From positions 1,158,001 through 1,222,000 of the forward strand of contig JADLSH010000110.1 in the NCBI GenBank assembly GCA_016169945.1: a DNA stretch of 64,000 bases, given 5' to 3'. Under the pieces are notes generated by a model, which saw nothing but the letters and a program-made list of their open reading frames with translations, did no database searches and was not told where the DNA came from. Both the position numbers and the translations under genes were made by a program. Position 1 is the first letter of the stretch; every line of letters begins with the position of its first letter. This DNA is from Trachythela sp. YZ-2020. Its lineage: Eukaryota; Cnidaria; Anthozoa; Malacalcyonacea; Clavulariidae. Positions 11,301 to 22,578 of this stretch are shown in pieces.

Positions 11301-14300
11301 CTAAGGGGTTGTTAGACAGGGGTAGAAATTTACGCTATACCGCTATTCCGTGTATAGTATATAGTATCAATCTATAGTACCAGTACGTTATTGAAGATAC
11401 TTTTGCCGTTAAATCTTTGTTGATTTCGTACGTTAGTTGATTTCGTACAGTAGTTCGCTTGCTTATGTTATCTTGCTCAATAAATTTGCTATATTACAGA
11501 CTGGTGCCAGCTTGGCTTGTGAGTTGTGGTCAAAATCAACTTTAGTTAGTGTAATAGAGCAATACTGCATAACAGAGCAATGCACTTGATAGGAATGGCG
11601 GGGGAAATGGCACCGGGAAGAATGGTACCATTACCAAAACAATACACTAAAATCTAAATTAAGAACATTGCTCCCGCTAATTTCTTCAACTTTATATATT
11701 TAACATTCACATTTTATATACATTCCTAACCTGTTATATATCCTAGTGGCTGAATACTGTTAAGAGGAGTTTTTTGGTATATTATGCTACACACGCTCAA
11801 AACTTACTAAATGGCGAAAACAAGTTATTGACACGCTAATTCTATAGAAATTCAGAATTGAAAGGTATGGCTGACTCATTTAATAGATGTTTTTCCAAAA
11901 ATAATAGTGCGAAAAATACTTAATCAAAAAATATATACAATTCAAATCTCTTAGAGTTTGAATTTCATGTGTAGTGCCATAGGCACTAGATGTATAAATA
12001 GAATGCAATGTTTGTTTGTTGATCTTTATATAGTTCCAGGGTCTTGACGCTTACCTCACAAATATCAGAGACATTAGCCTGTGAACAAGTTCTCAGAAAC
12101 AAAAAGGAATAGTAGATCTTCAGACGGACTGGTAAATTTAAACATATACTATTCCGGTTGAATAGTATAGCAACAAATGTAAGTTTCGAACCCTGGGGGT
12201 TGTCAGAGAAAATGGAAGATGTTTCACGGTCGGCGTTTTTTAGGATATGAAAATCCTTCCTAATGATACTTCTTATTTTGAAATTAAAGGGATGGTAAGC
12301 GAGAACTAAGGGAGTTTTGCTATTAGAAACATTGGTCTCTGTGGATATCGGAATAGTGGATAACAAAGAATTTCATAAAGACAATGTTTTTACATTAGTT
12401 TTACTGTAGCTGTTTGACGATAGACGAAATTTACATGAAGTACCTTTCTGAGCAGCATCTTGAAGCTGGTTGTGTTTTTCAATCAACCTTTCTAAAGCCT
12501 AGAAAAACAATATGCATGTATACAGATTTCGTCATTTGTCATTTGTCATAAACTGATACCCGCAGCTGTTGAATACCAAAGCCCAGGGGAGGCTTCTTCC
12601 AATGCCAGAACCAGCCGACAATTTAAAGAAATAAAATATAAAACAAAAACCGAAAAATGAAAACATCTTAATTGAAAACCCAAGATATGGACTAAAAAGA
12701 CGTACATTTAAATACTTTACTTCTCCTAATAAACCTACAATTTCCTGACAACCTGCATGGTCGTTCCACAAATCACATGCAAGGTTACTTTAAACAGGAT
12801 CTGGAAGTGATGTTAGTGTTAGGTAAATTAAGAAAGAATTTGACATTGCTTTCAACTAATTCAACATGACCCTGCATGATCTACTGTTATTAAAGGCTTA
12901 GCACGGGCAGTGAGCCATTTCACGGCCGTTTTTCATTAGCCTAAAGAACTACTCAGAATGAACCTAACAATGCATGCCCATGCAGGAACACATTCCCTGG
13001 TATCCCTGCATGTAGCCTGCGTGGCAGGCGTTCTATTGTGGGGGAGGGAGTTTTGTTTAGAGCGCGCGCTTTCTTTGAGAGCGCGCGCTAGGTGAGAAGT
13101 TAGGGGGGAGGAGAAAAAGCGAAGGGAGAGGCGAAATTTTCCCTTCCCCCCTAACTTCTCACCTAGCGCGCCCCTCTCTAAAAAAGCGCGCGCTCTAAAC
13201 AAAACTCCCTCCCCCACAATAGAACGCCTGCCACGCAGGCTACGCTCAATCAACGCTATCTTAAATCCGTTCCAAGATGCGTTCCGAACGCATTCGTTCC
13301 GAATTGCGTTCCAATGGACCATTCCCCTATTAAACTAACTTTTGAACTAGGAAATTGTATCAGTACAGCTGGAAAGAGCATCCCAAGTTTAGTAAAATTG
13401 AAAGTTTGGTTGCGAAATGTTGTAAAATGTGGAAAATATAGCCCTGTGAAGTTGGTAAATTTTGTATATTTTTGTATTACGCACGCAAAACGGTTACCAC
13501 TTATTTAAAAGTGACTTTGGATTTCTTTGAAATTTCAATGTGGATGGTGAATTTCATTTCATGGAAGAAAGCTAAATTTTATCAGAATATATATTGATGG
13601 GGGAGGGGATAATTTCACAAAACTGACATCAGCACTTGCAAAGGGTGGTGGGGAGGGGGGGGGTAGAATAGCCCAGTACTACCACAAACTTATCAGTTAA
13701 AAATATTTAACTTAAAGGTCAGTCTGTGTTGCATAACTCACCTTTGAGTTACAAGGTTCATTTGGTTGTTTTGGTGAAACATATTGGGTAGCAAATTTAG
13801 AAACATCCTCAAAAAATGCTCTAAAATATAATTCAAAGTAATTGTGGCATTATATAGACAATGCAATTTTTACAAACTATTGTGCAAGTAAAATGTTGGC
13901 TATGACCAAAATTATTGCAAGACAAGTTGCAGCAAGCATTGCACAAACAAAAAGTGGGTTTACCATTTGGAAAAGACTCAAAAAGTTAGAGTAGAACCCA
14001 CTTTGCAACAATGTTTATTTTCCAGCATTGCAGCATGTACTGCATACTTTTTTGCAACTTGTCTCGCAATGTTTAGTCAATGAATGGCCTCCTATTTGCT
14101 CTTGGCCTCTTACAACACAATTTGATCCCAAATGGTCACACTCACTATCTTTTGATGATCTTTAGCTATTTTTGACCATGATCATTGGCATCTTTTCAAG
14201 TTACATGTTACACTCCAGGAATCACGTAATGTGTTAACATCCCCACATGTCTCTAAAACCCTGAGGCATTGATATGGACAGATCTCTTTTGTCTATTGAC

Positions 14301-15006
14301 TACAGTACTGCCTAGAAGTAACTTAACACAAATACGCGGTTAACCGCGGGTCACACACAGAGGTTTTTCTGTTTGTGGTGTGATTAGCACACAAACCGTA
14401 CCAACAAACCGCACACAGGGCACCGGCTAACCGCACACACAGCACCCGCTAACCACACACACCGCACCTGCTAACCACACAAACTGCACACGCTAACCGC
14501 ACAAACCGCAACCGAACCGCAGTGTTAAGTTACTTCTAGGCAGTACTGTATATCGATTGAAGATTGTGTGATGTAAGCAATTCTAGGATCAATTGTATGA
14601 TCTAGATTTTTGTATAAGAGTGAATGATTTCCCCACAATACACATGCTGGCGTCATTGTCTACAAATTAAAATGAGTAAACTTGGCCACGTTCCCGATCA
14701 TCAAGGACATATTTGAGATAAAAAATCATCACTTTTCCCAACTAATTTCACCGCACTTCCCCGGTTGCCGGGGGGGGATGACATTGTCTGGTGCATACTG
14801 TATCAAGCATATGTTGCAATTATTATTATTACGTTCTCTCTATTAATCTATAAAATTTTCACTATACAATCAGTTATACGAAGCTTCAATGTTTAGGTTA
14901 AGCAAATCTGTCCCTACCCTGAACAACGCTCAAATTCATCCAAGAGCTCAAGTAATATTTCTTTAGTACTTCGGTTCTCTACTTTTCTCCCTTCTTCGTC
15001 CTCCAT
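5302..15006 (-). CDS. MED4: Mediator complex subunit 4 (MED4), multi-exon, 3' end not found
   Basis: MED4 is a middle-module subunit of Mediator, which links activators to RNA polymerase II. Supported minus-strand exons: 15006-14918 ([20 protein letters not shown]...), 12787-12721, 12498-12444 ([18 protein letters not shown]), 10287-10172 ([16 protein letters not shown]..., coiled coil), about 8255-8221 ([10 protein letters not shown]) and 5388-5302 ([20 protein letters not shown]...NWIP). The last matches the hallmark [14 protein letters not shown] block of MED4, and the coiled-coil exons match the conserved LIHRD...AEQIL region. Exons 1 to 4 agree in splice phase (2, 0, 1, 0). The phases of the 8221 and 5388 exons do not join, so a tiny exon of about 26 nt is missing between them. 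The DPRRPYP-type C-terminal exons were not seen and may lie left of base 1. Introns are full of transposons. Confidence 0.85.
5483..5913 (+). pseudogene. Tyrosine recombinase relic (Crypton/DIRS type)
   Basis: An open frame from 5483 reads [20 protein letters not shown] and continues to a TAG at 5783-5785 through [16 protein letters not shown] and [20 protein letters not shown]. Shifting the frame by one at 5784 continues the protein with [11 protein letters not shown] and the active-site block [16 protein letters not shown], then a stop. The SGE...T, KTD and GH(x)2RIGA motifs are those of phage-integrase-type recombinases of Crypton and DIRS elements. The frameshift, the absence of the catalytic Tyr region and the short length show it is dead. 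It lies in or downstream of the MED4 3' region on the opposite strand. Confidence 0.7.
6243..6300. repeat. Degenerate telomere-like CCCTAA repeats
   Basis: Imperfect tandem CCCTAA-type units lie here, with similar short tracts at 7352-7405 and about 18568-18595. They match the animal telomere repeat (TTAGGG on the other strand) but are short and mutated, so these are interstitial copies and not a chromosome end. Confidence 0.7.
6365..6597. mobile_element. MITE with 41-bp terminal inverted repeats
   Basis: The ends (6365-6405 and 6557-6597) are 41-bp inverted repeats starting TAGCGAGTTTACGATTGACG. The 150-bp interior has no gene. The flanks are AT-rich and no target duplication could be assigned with confidence. 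Confidence 0.85.
7352..7405. repeat. Second telomere-like CCCTAA tract
   Basis: A mixture of CCCTAA and CCCCAA-type units sits in MED4 intron sequence just before the mariner-like element at 7497. It is short and degenerate. Confidence 0.6.
7497..8097. mobile_element. Non-autonomous mariner-like element, TA target duplication
   Basis: Long terminal inverted repeats of roughly 150 bp start CGGGTGTCCC(C/A)AAAAAAACT and continue through AAAACTATAAAAGGTATTGC. The element is flanked by TA at 7495-7496 and 8098-8099, as for Tc1/mariner insertions. The interior is AT-rich and carries no transposase; the 84-codon frame at 7757 has no recognisable domain. It lies in a MED4 intron. Confidence 0.8.
8627..9007. 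mobile_element. MITE with ~27-bp inverted ends, interrupted by a hAT MITE
   Basis: The ends read CCGGTTGTACGAAGCC...AGCTTA and its near reverse complement (TAAGCTAAACAGGCTGCGTA...). Its interior is split by the small hAT-type insertion at 8755-8873. It is non-coding and lies in a MED4 intron. Confidence 0.7.
8755..8873. mobile_element. 119-bp hAT-type MITE with 8-bp target duplication
   Basis: The ends are a perfect 14-bp inverted repeat CAGTGGCGGAAATT. The element is bracketed by exact 8-bp copies of CTAAAAAT (8747-8754 and 8874-8881). An 8-bp duplication plus a CAGTGGCG start is the hAT signature. Confidence 0.92.
9054..9196. mobile_element. Small MITE with AAGGCCGTTTTCCACTTCAA ends
   Basis: Inverted repeats of about 20 bp (AAGGCCGTTTTCCACTTCAA and its complement TTGAAGTGGAAAACAGCCTT) bound it. 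Direct copies of CGCGGATAGTGTC lie outside at 9031-9043 and 9206-9218. The inner MITE at 55952 has a related end. Confidence 0.65.
9448..9713. repeat. Foldback element with ~115-bp arms
   Basis: The left arm (from 9451, AATATAGTCATCCACCG...) and right arm (to 9710) pair almost fully around a loop at about 9575-9595. The arms contain CAATCTGATTGGCTGAGC. Non-coding foldback MITE in a MED4 intron. Confidence 0.85.
9763..9804. repeat. Perfect 21-bp tandem duplication
   Basis: AAGGTTTGTGGGTGAACGAA C occurs twice back to back with no mismatch. It lies between two foldback elements in a MED4 intron. Confidence 0.9.
9873..9980. repeat. Short foldback element (~45-bp arms)
   Basis: AACAATTATACCAT... 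at the left pairs with ATGGTATAATTGTT at the right. The central part CGACTCGGTGCTACGCACC also folds on itself. Non-coding. Confidence 0.8.
10525..11163. mobile_element. Inverted-repeat element enclosing a second repeat element
   Basis: AGAAGTTCCATCTTGAAAC followed by AATTCAACAGTAATATT (10525-10568) is mirrored at 11097-11163. Inside, about 10613-10975, is a second element with ACCTACACACG / CGCGTGTAGGT ends, built largely from degenerate ACAAGTTGT and TGTTACAAG words. No ORF. It lies in MED4 intron 3 or 4. Confidence 0.65.
11986..12366 (-). pseudogene. Reverse-transcriptase ORF C-terminal relic
   Basis: The minus frame reads [20 protein letters not shown] and then [19 protein letters not shown]. 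This resembles the linker after the RT domain of Penelope-like and related cnidarian retroelements (a P-x-V-x-x-Y-H-P block, then an IFSD-P block). After this block the match is lost in this frame, suggesting a frameshift. It is on the same strand as MED4, inside its third intron. Confidence 0.5.
13012..13243. repeat. Foldback element with ~105-bp GC-rich arms
   Basis: GTAGCCTGCGTGGCAGGCG at the left end is mirrored at the right, with GGGGGAGGGAGTTTTGTTTA and GCGCGCGCT blocks in each arm. Loop at about 13125. It lies in MED4 intron 1. Confidence 0.85.
14303..14548. mobile_element. TA-flanked mariner-like MITE with internal tandem repeats
   Basis: The ends are perfect 27-bp inverted repeats starting CAGTACTGCCTAGAAGTAAC, flanked by TA on both sides. 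The interior is a degenerate tandem array of ACCGCACACAC/GCTAACC words, an unusual filler for such a short element. It lies in MED4 intron 1. Confidence 0.85.
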
Positions 15007-15072
15007 ATTGTCTGCCCGATTTCAGGGCTTTTCAGGTTATGCGCTATCCGCGATCTTGTTGAAATTATCAAT
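15007..15072. promoter_or_regulatory. Bidirectional promoter region between MED4 and TAF9
   Basis: Only 66 bp separate the two divergent start codons, so both 5' UTRs and core promoters must overlap here or lie inside the neighbouring gene. No TATA box is visible. The TAF9 start sits in AATATGGCGTCC, similar to YY1-type ATGGCG promoter/start motifs. Shared regulation is inferred from geometry. Confidence 0.7.
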
Positions 15073-18000
15073 ATGGCGTCCGTTGAGGCATCAACAGATA
15101 GCAAGGATCATGGTGCAAAAAGCACTCCCAGGGATGCTAGGGCGATGAAAGCAATCTTGAAAGAAATGGGAGTAGAAGACTACGAGCCTAGGGTGATAAA
15201 TCAGATGTTGGAGTTTACCTATCGTAAGTAAAAAAGCCGAACAGGCTAGCCTTGGGCTTGGTGATGTTTATATAATTATGTTAAATACTGATAACTGATG
15301 TACTTGTACGCTGTACAGCCTTAAACGTGTATTAAAACTGATTTTATTAATTTCACGTTGAAAGCAATGTCAGTACAGATACACAGTACGTCAAATCAGA
15401 CTTAGGGTAGTTTATATGGAGCCAAGCTGGCCAGTTAAGTTATCCCAATATTAAGTGTCTAGCAACTAGCTAGATGAGTGCCTTGCCAAGACAATATAAT
15501 TTGGTGGTTTTGACAGTGGCCAACAGTAGCTTGCCGTGGCATATCTCTTGGTACTTTCATCCCAGCAACTGGTCTACCCCTGTTTATAGGTGGTTATATC
15601 AGTCGCGGATAGTCAGACGCTAGGACATGACATCCCCAATATTTTTAAAAACCGTTGGATTGCTGACTGTGTAAAGAAGCTGTAACAATGATTTACACTC
15701 AAGAATGCCCTGAAAAGCTACTATAATTTAGGCAGATTTGTGTTGATTTAAGCCGAATGAACAAGATTGCAGCAACAAAAGAGTGGTGATGGGTCAGCCC
15801 AGAAAACATCCACCCCTCCCCCACAGAGGAAATTGCAAGTAAACCCCCTCTCCCCTTTGGATGTCCTAGTACATTTTACTATTATCAGAGGTGAATCTCC
15901 CCCTCTGGACGGCAGAAATTTCCTCTGTAGGGGGACTCTGTATTTGCAATATACCCTCAATTTGCAACCCCAATATTTCACCAAGTGTCCACTACTTGTT
16001 TATATAGAAAAAAGTAGTCCTTTTAACTGTTCCTACTTAACTCTTCCTAGTAGACTACTAAAAAACATATACATTTATCCCAGTTGTTAAGAGCTTACCT
16101 GTTTCAAGTGAGATCTCAGCAACTGGTTGGCTGTCAATATAAACACAAAGTGTTTACATTTAACTAATTGGCAAGATCTCCCTTAGTGGGCTATCGGCTG
16201 TCCCGTTGAAGAGGCCAGTCCGGCTCCCATATAAAGAGGCCCTTGTTGGAGTAGCTTGAGTATTATATGCAGGGAACTTACTATTTTTAGTTGAATTAAG
16301 TGCTCAATGAAAAATTAATATCTGGAAATTGAAATCTTGAGGGATGAACAGTTAACAGATTTCACACAAATGTTATGCATACAGTACATAATAAATATAA
16401 CTTTCATCATTGGTGTTGCAGACGATAAAGAGGGTCCTGAAGGGGGGTAGTAATACCATAGTCCCATCCTATGTTTTGCTCAAATCCCATTCCCATTTTC
16501 TATTGTTTTTTGTTGATGAATCCCAGTTCCAGTGGATGAAATCCCATTTTCCCAGCCCCAAAAGCATGTGAATCCCAGCTCCCATTTTATCCCTTCAAAG
16601 GCAACTGATGTTCCATTGTTGGAATTGATCCAACGAACTCTGCACCTTTATTAACATATATTTATAGGATATGTTACTGATGTTTTGGAAGATGCCAGGG
16701 TTTATTGTAACCACGCCAATAAAAAGGAGATAGATGCAGACGACATTAAACTGGCTGTTCAGATAAGGATGGATAATTCATTCACTAGTCCGCCACCCAG
16801 AGATGTAGGTTTCAATCATTTAATTAATACTAAACTAATGCTTGTGAAGATGTGTACCATACCTCAAATTAAAAACATGGTAGTATTTTTAGTGTCATTT
16901 GGTACAGATCATGATACTGTATATTCTAACTATTATTAGACATAAATAACATGACTACATGCAATTAAGGTTCCAACTCTCCTCATTTCCATACGTTCCT
17001 CCAGATCTCCCAATTTGAATCTGAAAAATACAAAGGTTTGGAAGTCTCCCGATTTTACAGAAACATCCTTTTATTCATTAAGAAAATCAGTTAAAATGGA
17101 TGTACAGTACGTCACCCATTGCCAGCAGTAAAGCACTATCAATGAAGAAAATACGTGAAGTAATAACCCTCCTAAAACAAAAATTACCAAAACTATTTAA
17201 AATTGGTGAGAAAATTCCAACAACTTTTGAAGTACTGTAAAGTCTAATTTCCAAACACATTCTAGAGGCAAAATACAAAGGTTTGAAAAAAATAACAGTG
17301 AAGTGGCCAACCTCCGGATTTTCGTTTACCTAAAGCTAAGGTTGCAACGTCCGTACATGACCGCCTCTAGAAATCATCATAGTGTATATTTTGAAACAAT
17401 TTTAAAGTTTAAGTTGAAACTTAAAGTAGCAACAGAACCGATACTTGAGTATAACTTGCTCTGCTGCAAAAGGCATTGAGCACTTCTTGTGTGTCACAAA
17501 TCCACTTAAACTAGTCCTCAGGGACTTAAACTAGTCCTCAGTGACTTAAACTAGTCCTCAGGGCCAGGATTAGCAATCTACCCGTCAAAAAGTGCTGGAA
17601 GCACGGGTGGCAGATGCGGTTAGTGCGCTGTCTCTTACCTCTGAGTTAAGCTGGCTATACAGCAAGTCGAGGGCATGGATTTACTCAGGTTGGGTAACGT
17701 TAGTGCGCTTGATAAACTCATGTAAGTTGAGATTGGTTTGTTCTCTCCTGTGCTTCGAGGGTTTTTTTCTCCGGGTACTCCGGTTTTCCTCCCTCGCTAA
17801 AAAAAACTAACCCTTAGGCACTAACCACTAACTAACCCTCGGAACCTTTGTCAATTGGGTTGCAAAACCTGTTAAGGCTTTCCGTCCACCTCAGAGTGGT
17901 AAACATATTAAACTAAACTAAACTAAACTAAACTAAATAATGCAATATACGGTTTGAATTCCTACTGTAGTTTTTAATGGAGATAGCAAGACAGAAGAAC

Positions 18001-21000
18001 AGCACACCATTGCCTCTTATTCAACCACGAAGTGGTTTGCGTTTACCTCCTGATCGCTATTGTTTGTTGTCAAACAATTACCGTGTCAAACAACAACAGA
18101 AGAAGGTATGGAGACTAACGTTGAATTTTCTCGATTGCATGCACCATGGTCATAGAGTAAATATTGTATGAGGGTTCACTCTCTTGGGAACCTTTGAATT
18201 TTTTGGGGTCGCGCATATCGCATTACGCATGTTGACCGCCATTTCTCTGGCCAGTCGATTGCTTTTTCTGGCCAATAAGCACGCCGAACTGACTGATCCG
18301 CCATTTCTCTGGCCAGTAAACTGCATATTTTTGCATAAAAAACCGAGGACACGTTGCACCGCTGAGTGGCCCTTCTGTATACATCTTTATTCTGTGCCAT
18401 GGTGTTCGAAGGTCATGTCGGAACGCGCAGTGCGCCAAATCTTTTACGCCGTGGATATTCGTCCGACACTGGATCCGCTAAACTCTACTTGTCCGACATA
18501 ATATTACACATGCGTACATACAACATTCACACTGTTTTCAACAATAAAGTAACATGAACCTTGCCCGCACCCAACCCCCACCCTAACCCTAATCTGCCCG
18601 TATCCTAACTTTCGATCAGGCATTTTAGATCCGCGTGCGAGCGCTTACAAGGCGGGCGCCGGTACCACTCGGCTACCGAGGGAATGCTTGAAAACTATCG
18701 AAATTTACTTGGTATCATTTTAGCGTGTTTTAAGAACGAGGAAAATACTTGTGTCGGACAAATAGCGTTCAAATATTGGGATCCGTTGTCGGACGAATAA
18801 CCACTGGGAATCTTATATCATGATTTACTCTATCTAACGCTACACGATTTTACTTCTCAAAAGTCCCGCATTAATGCAGGTTTAGCAAGTGGATGCAGAG
18901 TTGTAGACTCGAGTCGTGCGACTTGGAATCGAGTCGCACTTTTTGTGACTTGTGACTTGTGACTTGACTTGTTACCGAGACTGATGACTTGTGACTTGAC
19001 TTGTTACCGAGACTGATGACTTGTGACTTGACTTGTTACCGAGACTGATGACTTGTGACTTGACTTGTTACCGAGACTGATGACTTGTGACTTGTGACTT
19101 GACTTGTTACCGAGACTGATGACTTGTGACTGATGACTTGTGACTTGACTTGTTACCGAGACTGATGACTTGTGACTTGTGACTTGACTTGTTACCGAGA
19201 CTGATGACTTGTGACTTGACTTGTTACCGAGACTGATGACTTGTGACTTGACTTGTTACCGAGACTGATGACTTGTGACTTGACTTGTTACCGAGACTGA
19301 TGACTTGTGACTTGTGACTTGACTTGTTACCGAGACTGATGACTTGTGACTTGACTTGTTACCGAGACTGATGACTTGTGACTTGTGACTTGTGACTTGA
19401 CTTGTTACCGAGACTGATGACTTGTGACTTGACTTGTTACCGAGACTGATGACTTGTGACTTGACTTGTTACCGAGACTGATGACTTGTGACTTGACTTG
19501 TTACCGAGACTGATGACTTGTGACTTGACTTGTTACCGAGACTGATGACTTGTGACTGATGACTTGTGACTTGACTTGTTACCGAGACTGATGACTTGTG
19601 ACTTGTGACTTGACTTGTTACCGAGACTGATGACTTGTGACTTGACTTGGACTTGGACAAAATGATTTGTGACTTGACTTGGACTTGCAAGAAATTACTT
19701 GTTACCAACGCAAGTCAAACGTAAACTCGAAAATATCTATTGAAAATCAAGTTTTCCACCACTGGCACTGTAAATTCGTCGTCTTGATCGATCGATCGGC
19801 GTGTTGTAGAATTTGGCGCATCGACAGAATTTGCGCCGGGGTATTTTCCTACCAAACGTGTTTTTTTCGCGACTTCGTGATAAAATTTCTGACATAAAAT
19901 AGCGACGCACAGACAAAATGACTTATGACTTGACTTGGTACTCGGAGTGAATGACTTGTGACTTGACTTGGACTTAGACTAAACGACTTGTGACTTGACT
20001 TGAACTCAGACTAAGTGACTTGTGACTTGACTTGGACTTGTAGGAAATGACTTGACTTAGCTTGGCTTGGCTTGGCTTGGCTTGACTTGACTTGACTTGA
20101 CTTGACTTGACTTGACTTGACTTGCAACATATAGGACTCGTTAACAACTCTGAGTGGATGTACAGTATATACATTGTCAAATGACAAGGTGTACTTGAAG
20201 ACTGATTATTTAATCAAGGTAAAGGTTGGTTCCACCATGAAATTATTTCTGCATGTGATGGCAATGAAGCCTGTTCGCAGCCCGGAAATGGCAGTGACAT
20301 CAGTAAATTTTTATGCAAATGCTTTTAAATGGACTGACACTAGGGAAAGCGCAATAGCTTGAATACCGCGATCTATACTGACAAGAACGAAAGAGCCTAG
20401 TATGTGTAAATAAATCATGCCTGATATGTTCGTTCTAATGCCGTATGTATACACATAGGCAGGTCATCCATCGACGGATCGTCACTCAAGACGAACTACT
20501 GTACAGTGCGCAGATAGTTCGTCTTGACGCATGATCAGTCTGTTTGCCGCGATTAAAGCGAATTATCGGACGAACGATCTTTTCATTGCCTAAGTTTGCC
20601 CGGACGGATCATCCGCCTCTAGTATATAAACCGAGCTATTTCTATATCTCCCACTTTTGTTAAAACATGCTTTCCCATTTTTTCTGTTTTCAGCAACATC
20701 AGCAAGCCCGACCAGTACCTACTGTACCCGCACGGACACTTCCTCACTATCCAATATCGAGTCCTGGGATCAAAATCACTCAACCCATATTCAATGTATC
20801 ATCTGCTGTAAAAAGTGTTTCTGCGACTGGTCTTACTCCAACAACTTCATTAACTATAAGAACAATCCCAAGTACAGTAAAGGCAGCAAGTACTGTGCAA
20901 GGAACAAGTGTGAATAAGCCTGTTATGAGTGTTGTTACACATGTGGTCAAAAAACCCAGTCCAAACCCACCAACTACTTTCCCAGCACGTACTCAGGTAT

Positions 21001-22543
21001 AACAATTAACAGCCCACGTAATTCGCCTATTTTTGTCTTGGTAAAAAATCGGCATTTTTTGCCGAGTCAAGTCAGAACGTTTTCAACATGCCTCGGCAAT
21101 TGCCGAGTGCCGAGGCGAATTACAAAGGCTTCAATATGTTTTTTTTCTTTTGAAATCGTATATATACGGTTGACATCTCGTGTAAAGACGTGTACCAAGC
21201 TGCACTGACGAGGCGTTGGACGCCGAAACATGCATGTCTGCAGATTGTACTATATTATATGCACACTTCACTCATGTCTGGATGCGCATGTGTCCGAGTA
21301 TTGTACCACATGCGCTTGGTGAGAGCAAGAGTATGGTGTATAAATACGAAGTCACTCGCATCTAGACTGCGTTACAAGCTGCACTGACGAGCCGTTGAAC
21401 GGCGAAACATGCATGTCTGCAGCTTGTAACGCAGTCTAGATGTGAGTGACTTCGTATTTATACACCATACTCTTGCTCTCACCAAGCGCATGTGGTACAA
21501 TACTCAGACACATGCGCATCCAGACATGCGTGAAGTGTCTTGGGGCAAGAGTGTATATATATATATATATATATATATAGTATGGTATTTAGTGTTTGTT
21601 TCACATAACATACGTACCTCAAATAACATGGATATAATTTCCTTCCCCTCGCCAGCTATCTTAAATGAATAAGACTCCAGCCCTTGGGACACTGGATGGC
21701 GGCTTAAAAGGAGGAAGGAATATTTGATGACATTTACTTATCTACATGAGTTTGAATATGATAACATTTTTACTCAAACATCATTGTTCAGAATGTTCTA
21801 GAACAATTTACCCACGCAAGATGTAATTTGAGATATGACCTGCTCAATTTTTACATGATTTATTCATGGCGTCTACTATATTAGCACACTTCGGTTAGTG
21901 CACTCTTTTAGTCTACTACAAAATACTAGGGGAAAACGGTATTCATTCCATTAGATCGTCCTCATTCCACCTAACCAAAGGATTATTGCGTGGGGGCTTT
22001 TCTATAGATCCTAGTAAAGTGAAACAAACACTTACAAAAATATCAATATATAAAGCACGCTTCGGCTAGTGCACTCTTTGTAGACGCCATGAATAAATCA
22101 TGTAAAAATTGAGCAGGTCATATCTCAAATTACATCTTGCGTGGGTAAATTGTTCTAGAACATTCTGAACAATGATGTTTGAGTAAAAATGTTATCATAT
22201 TCAAACTCATGTAGATAAGTAAATGTCATCAAATATTCCTTCCTCCTTTTAAGCCGCCATCCAGTGTCCCAAGGGCTGGAGTCTTATTCATTTAAGATAG
22301 CTGGCGAGGGGAAGGAAATTATATCCATGTTATTTGAGGTACGTATGTTATGTGAAACAAACACTAAATACCATACTATATTAGCACACTTCGGTTAGTG
22401 CACTCTTTTAGTCTACTACAAAATACTAGGGGAAAACGGTATTCATTCCATTAGATCGTCCTCATTCCACCTAACCAAAGGATTATTGCGTGGGGGCTTT
22501 TCTATAGATCCTAGTAAAGTGAAACAAACACTTACAAAAATAT

Positions 22544-22578
<35 letters not shown>

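Noticed and set aside
18615..18685. Functional tRNA gene on the minus strand
   Set aside because: It has A-box and anticodon-like parts but no intact B box, T arm or acceptor pairing.
19469..19708. Minus-strand ORF with [11 protein letters not shown] repeats
   Set aside because: It is a translation of the minisatellite unit and has no features of a real protein.
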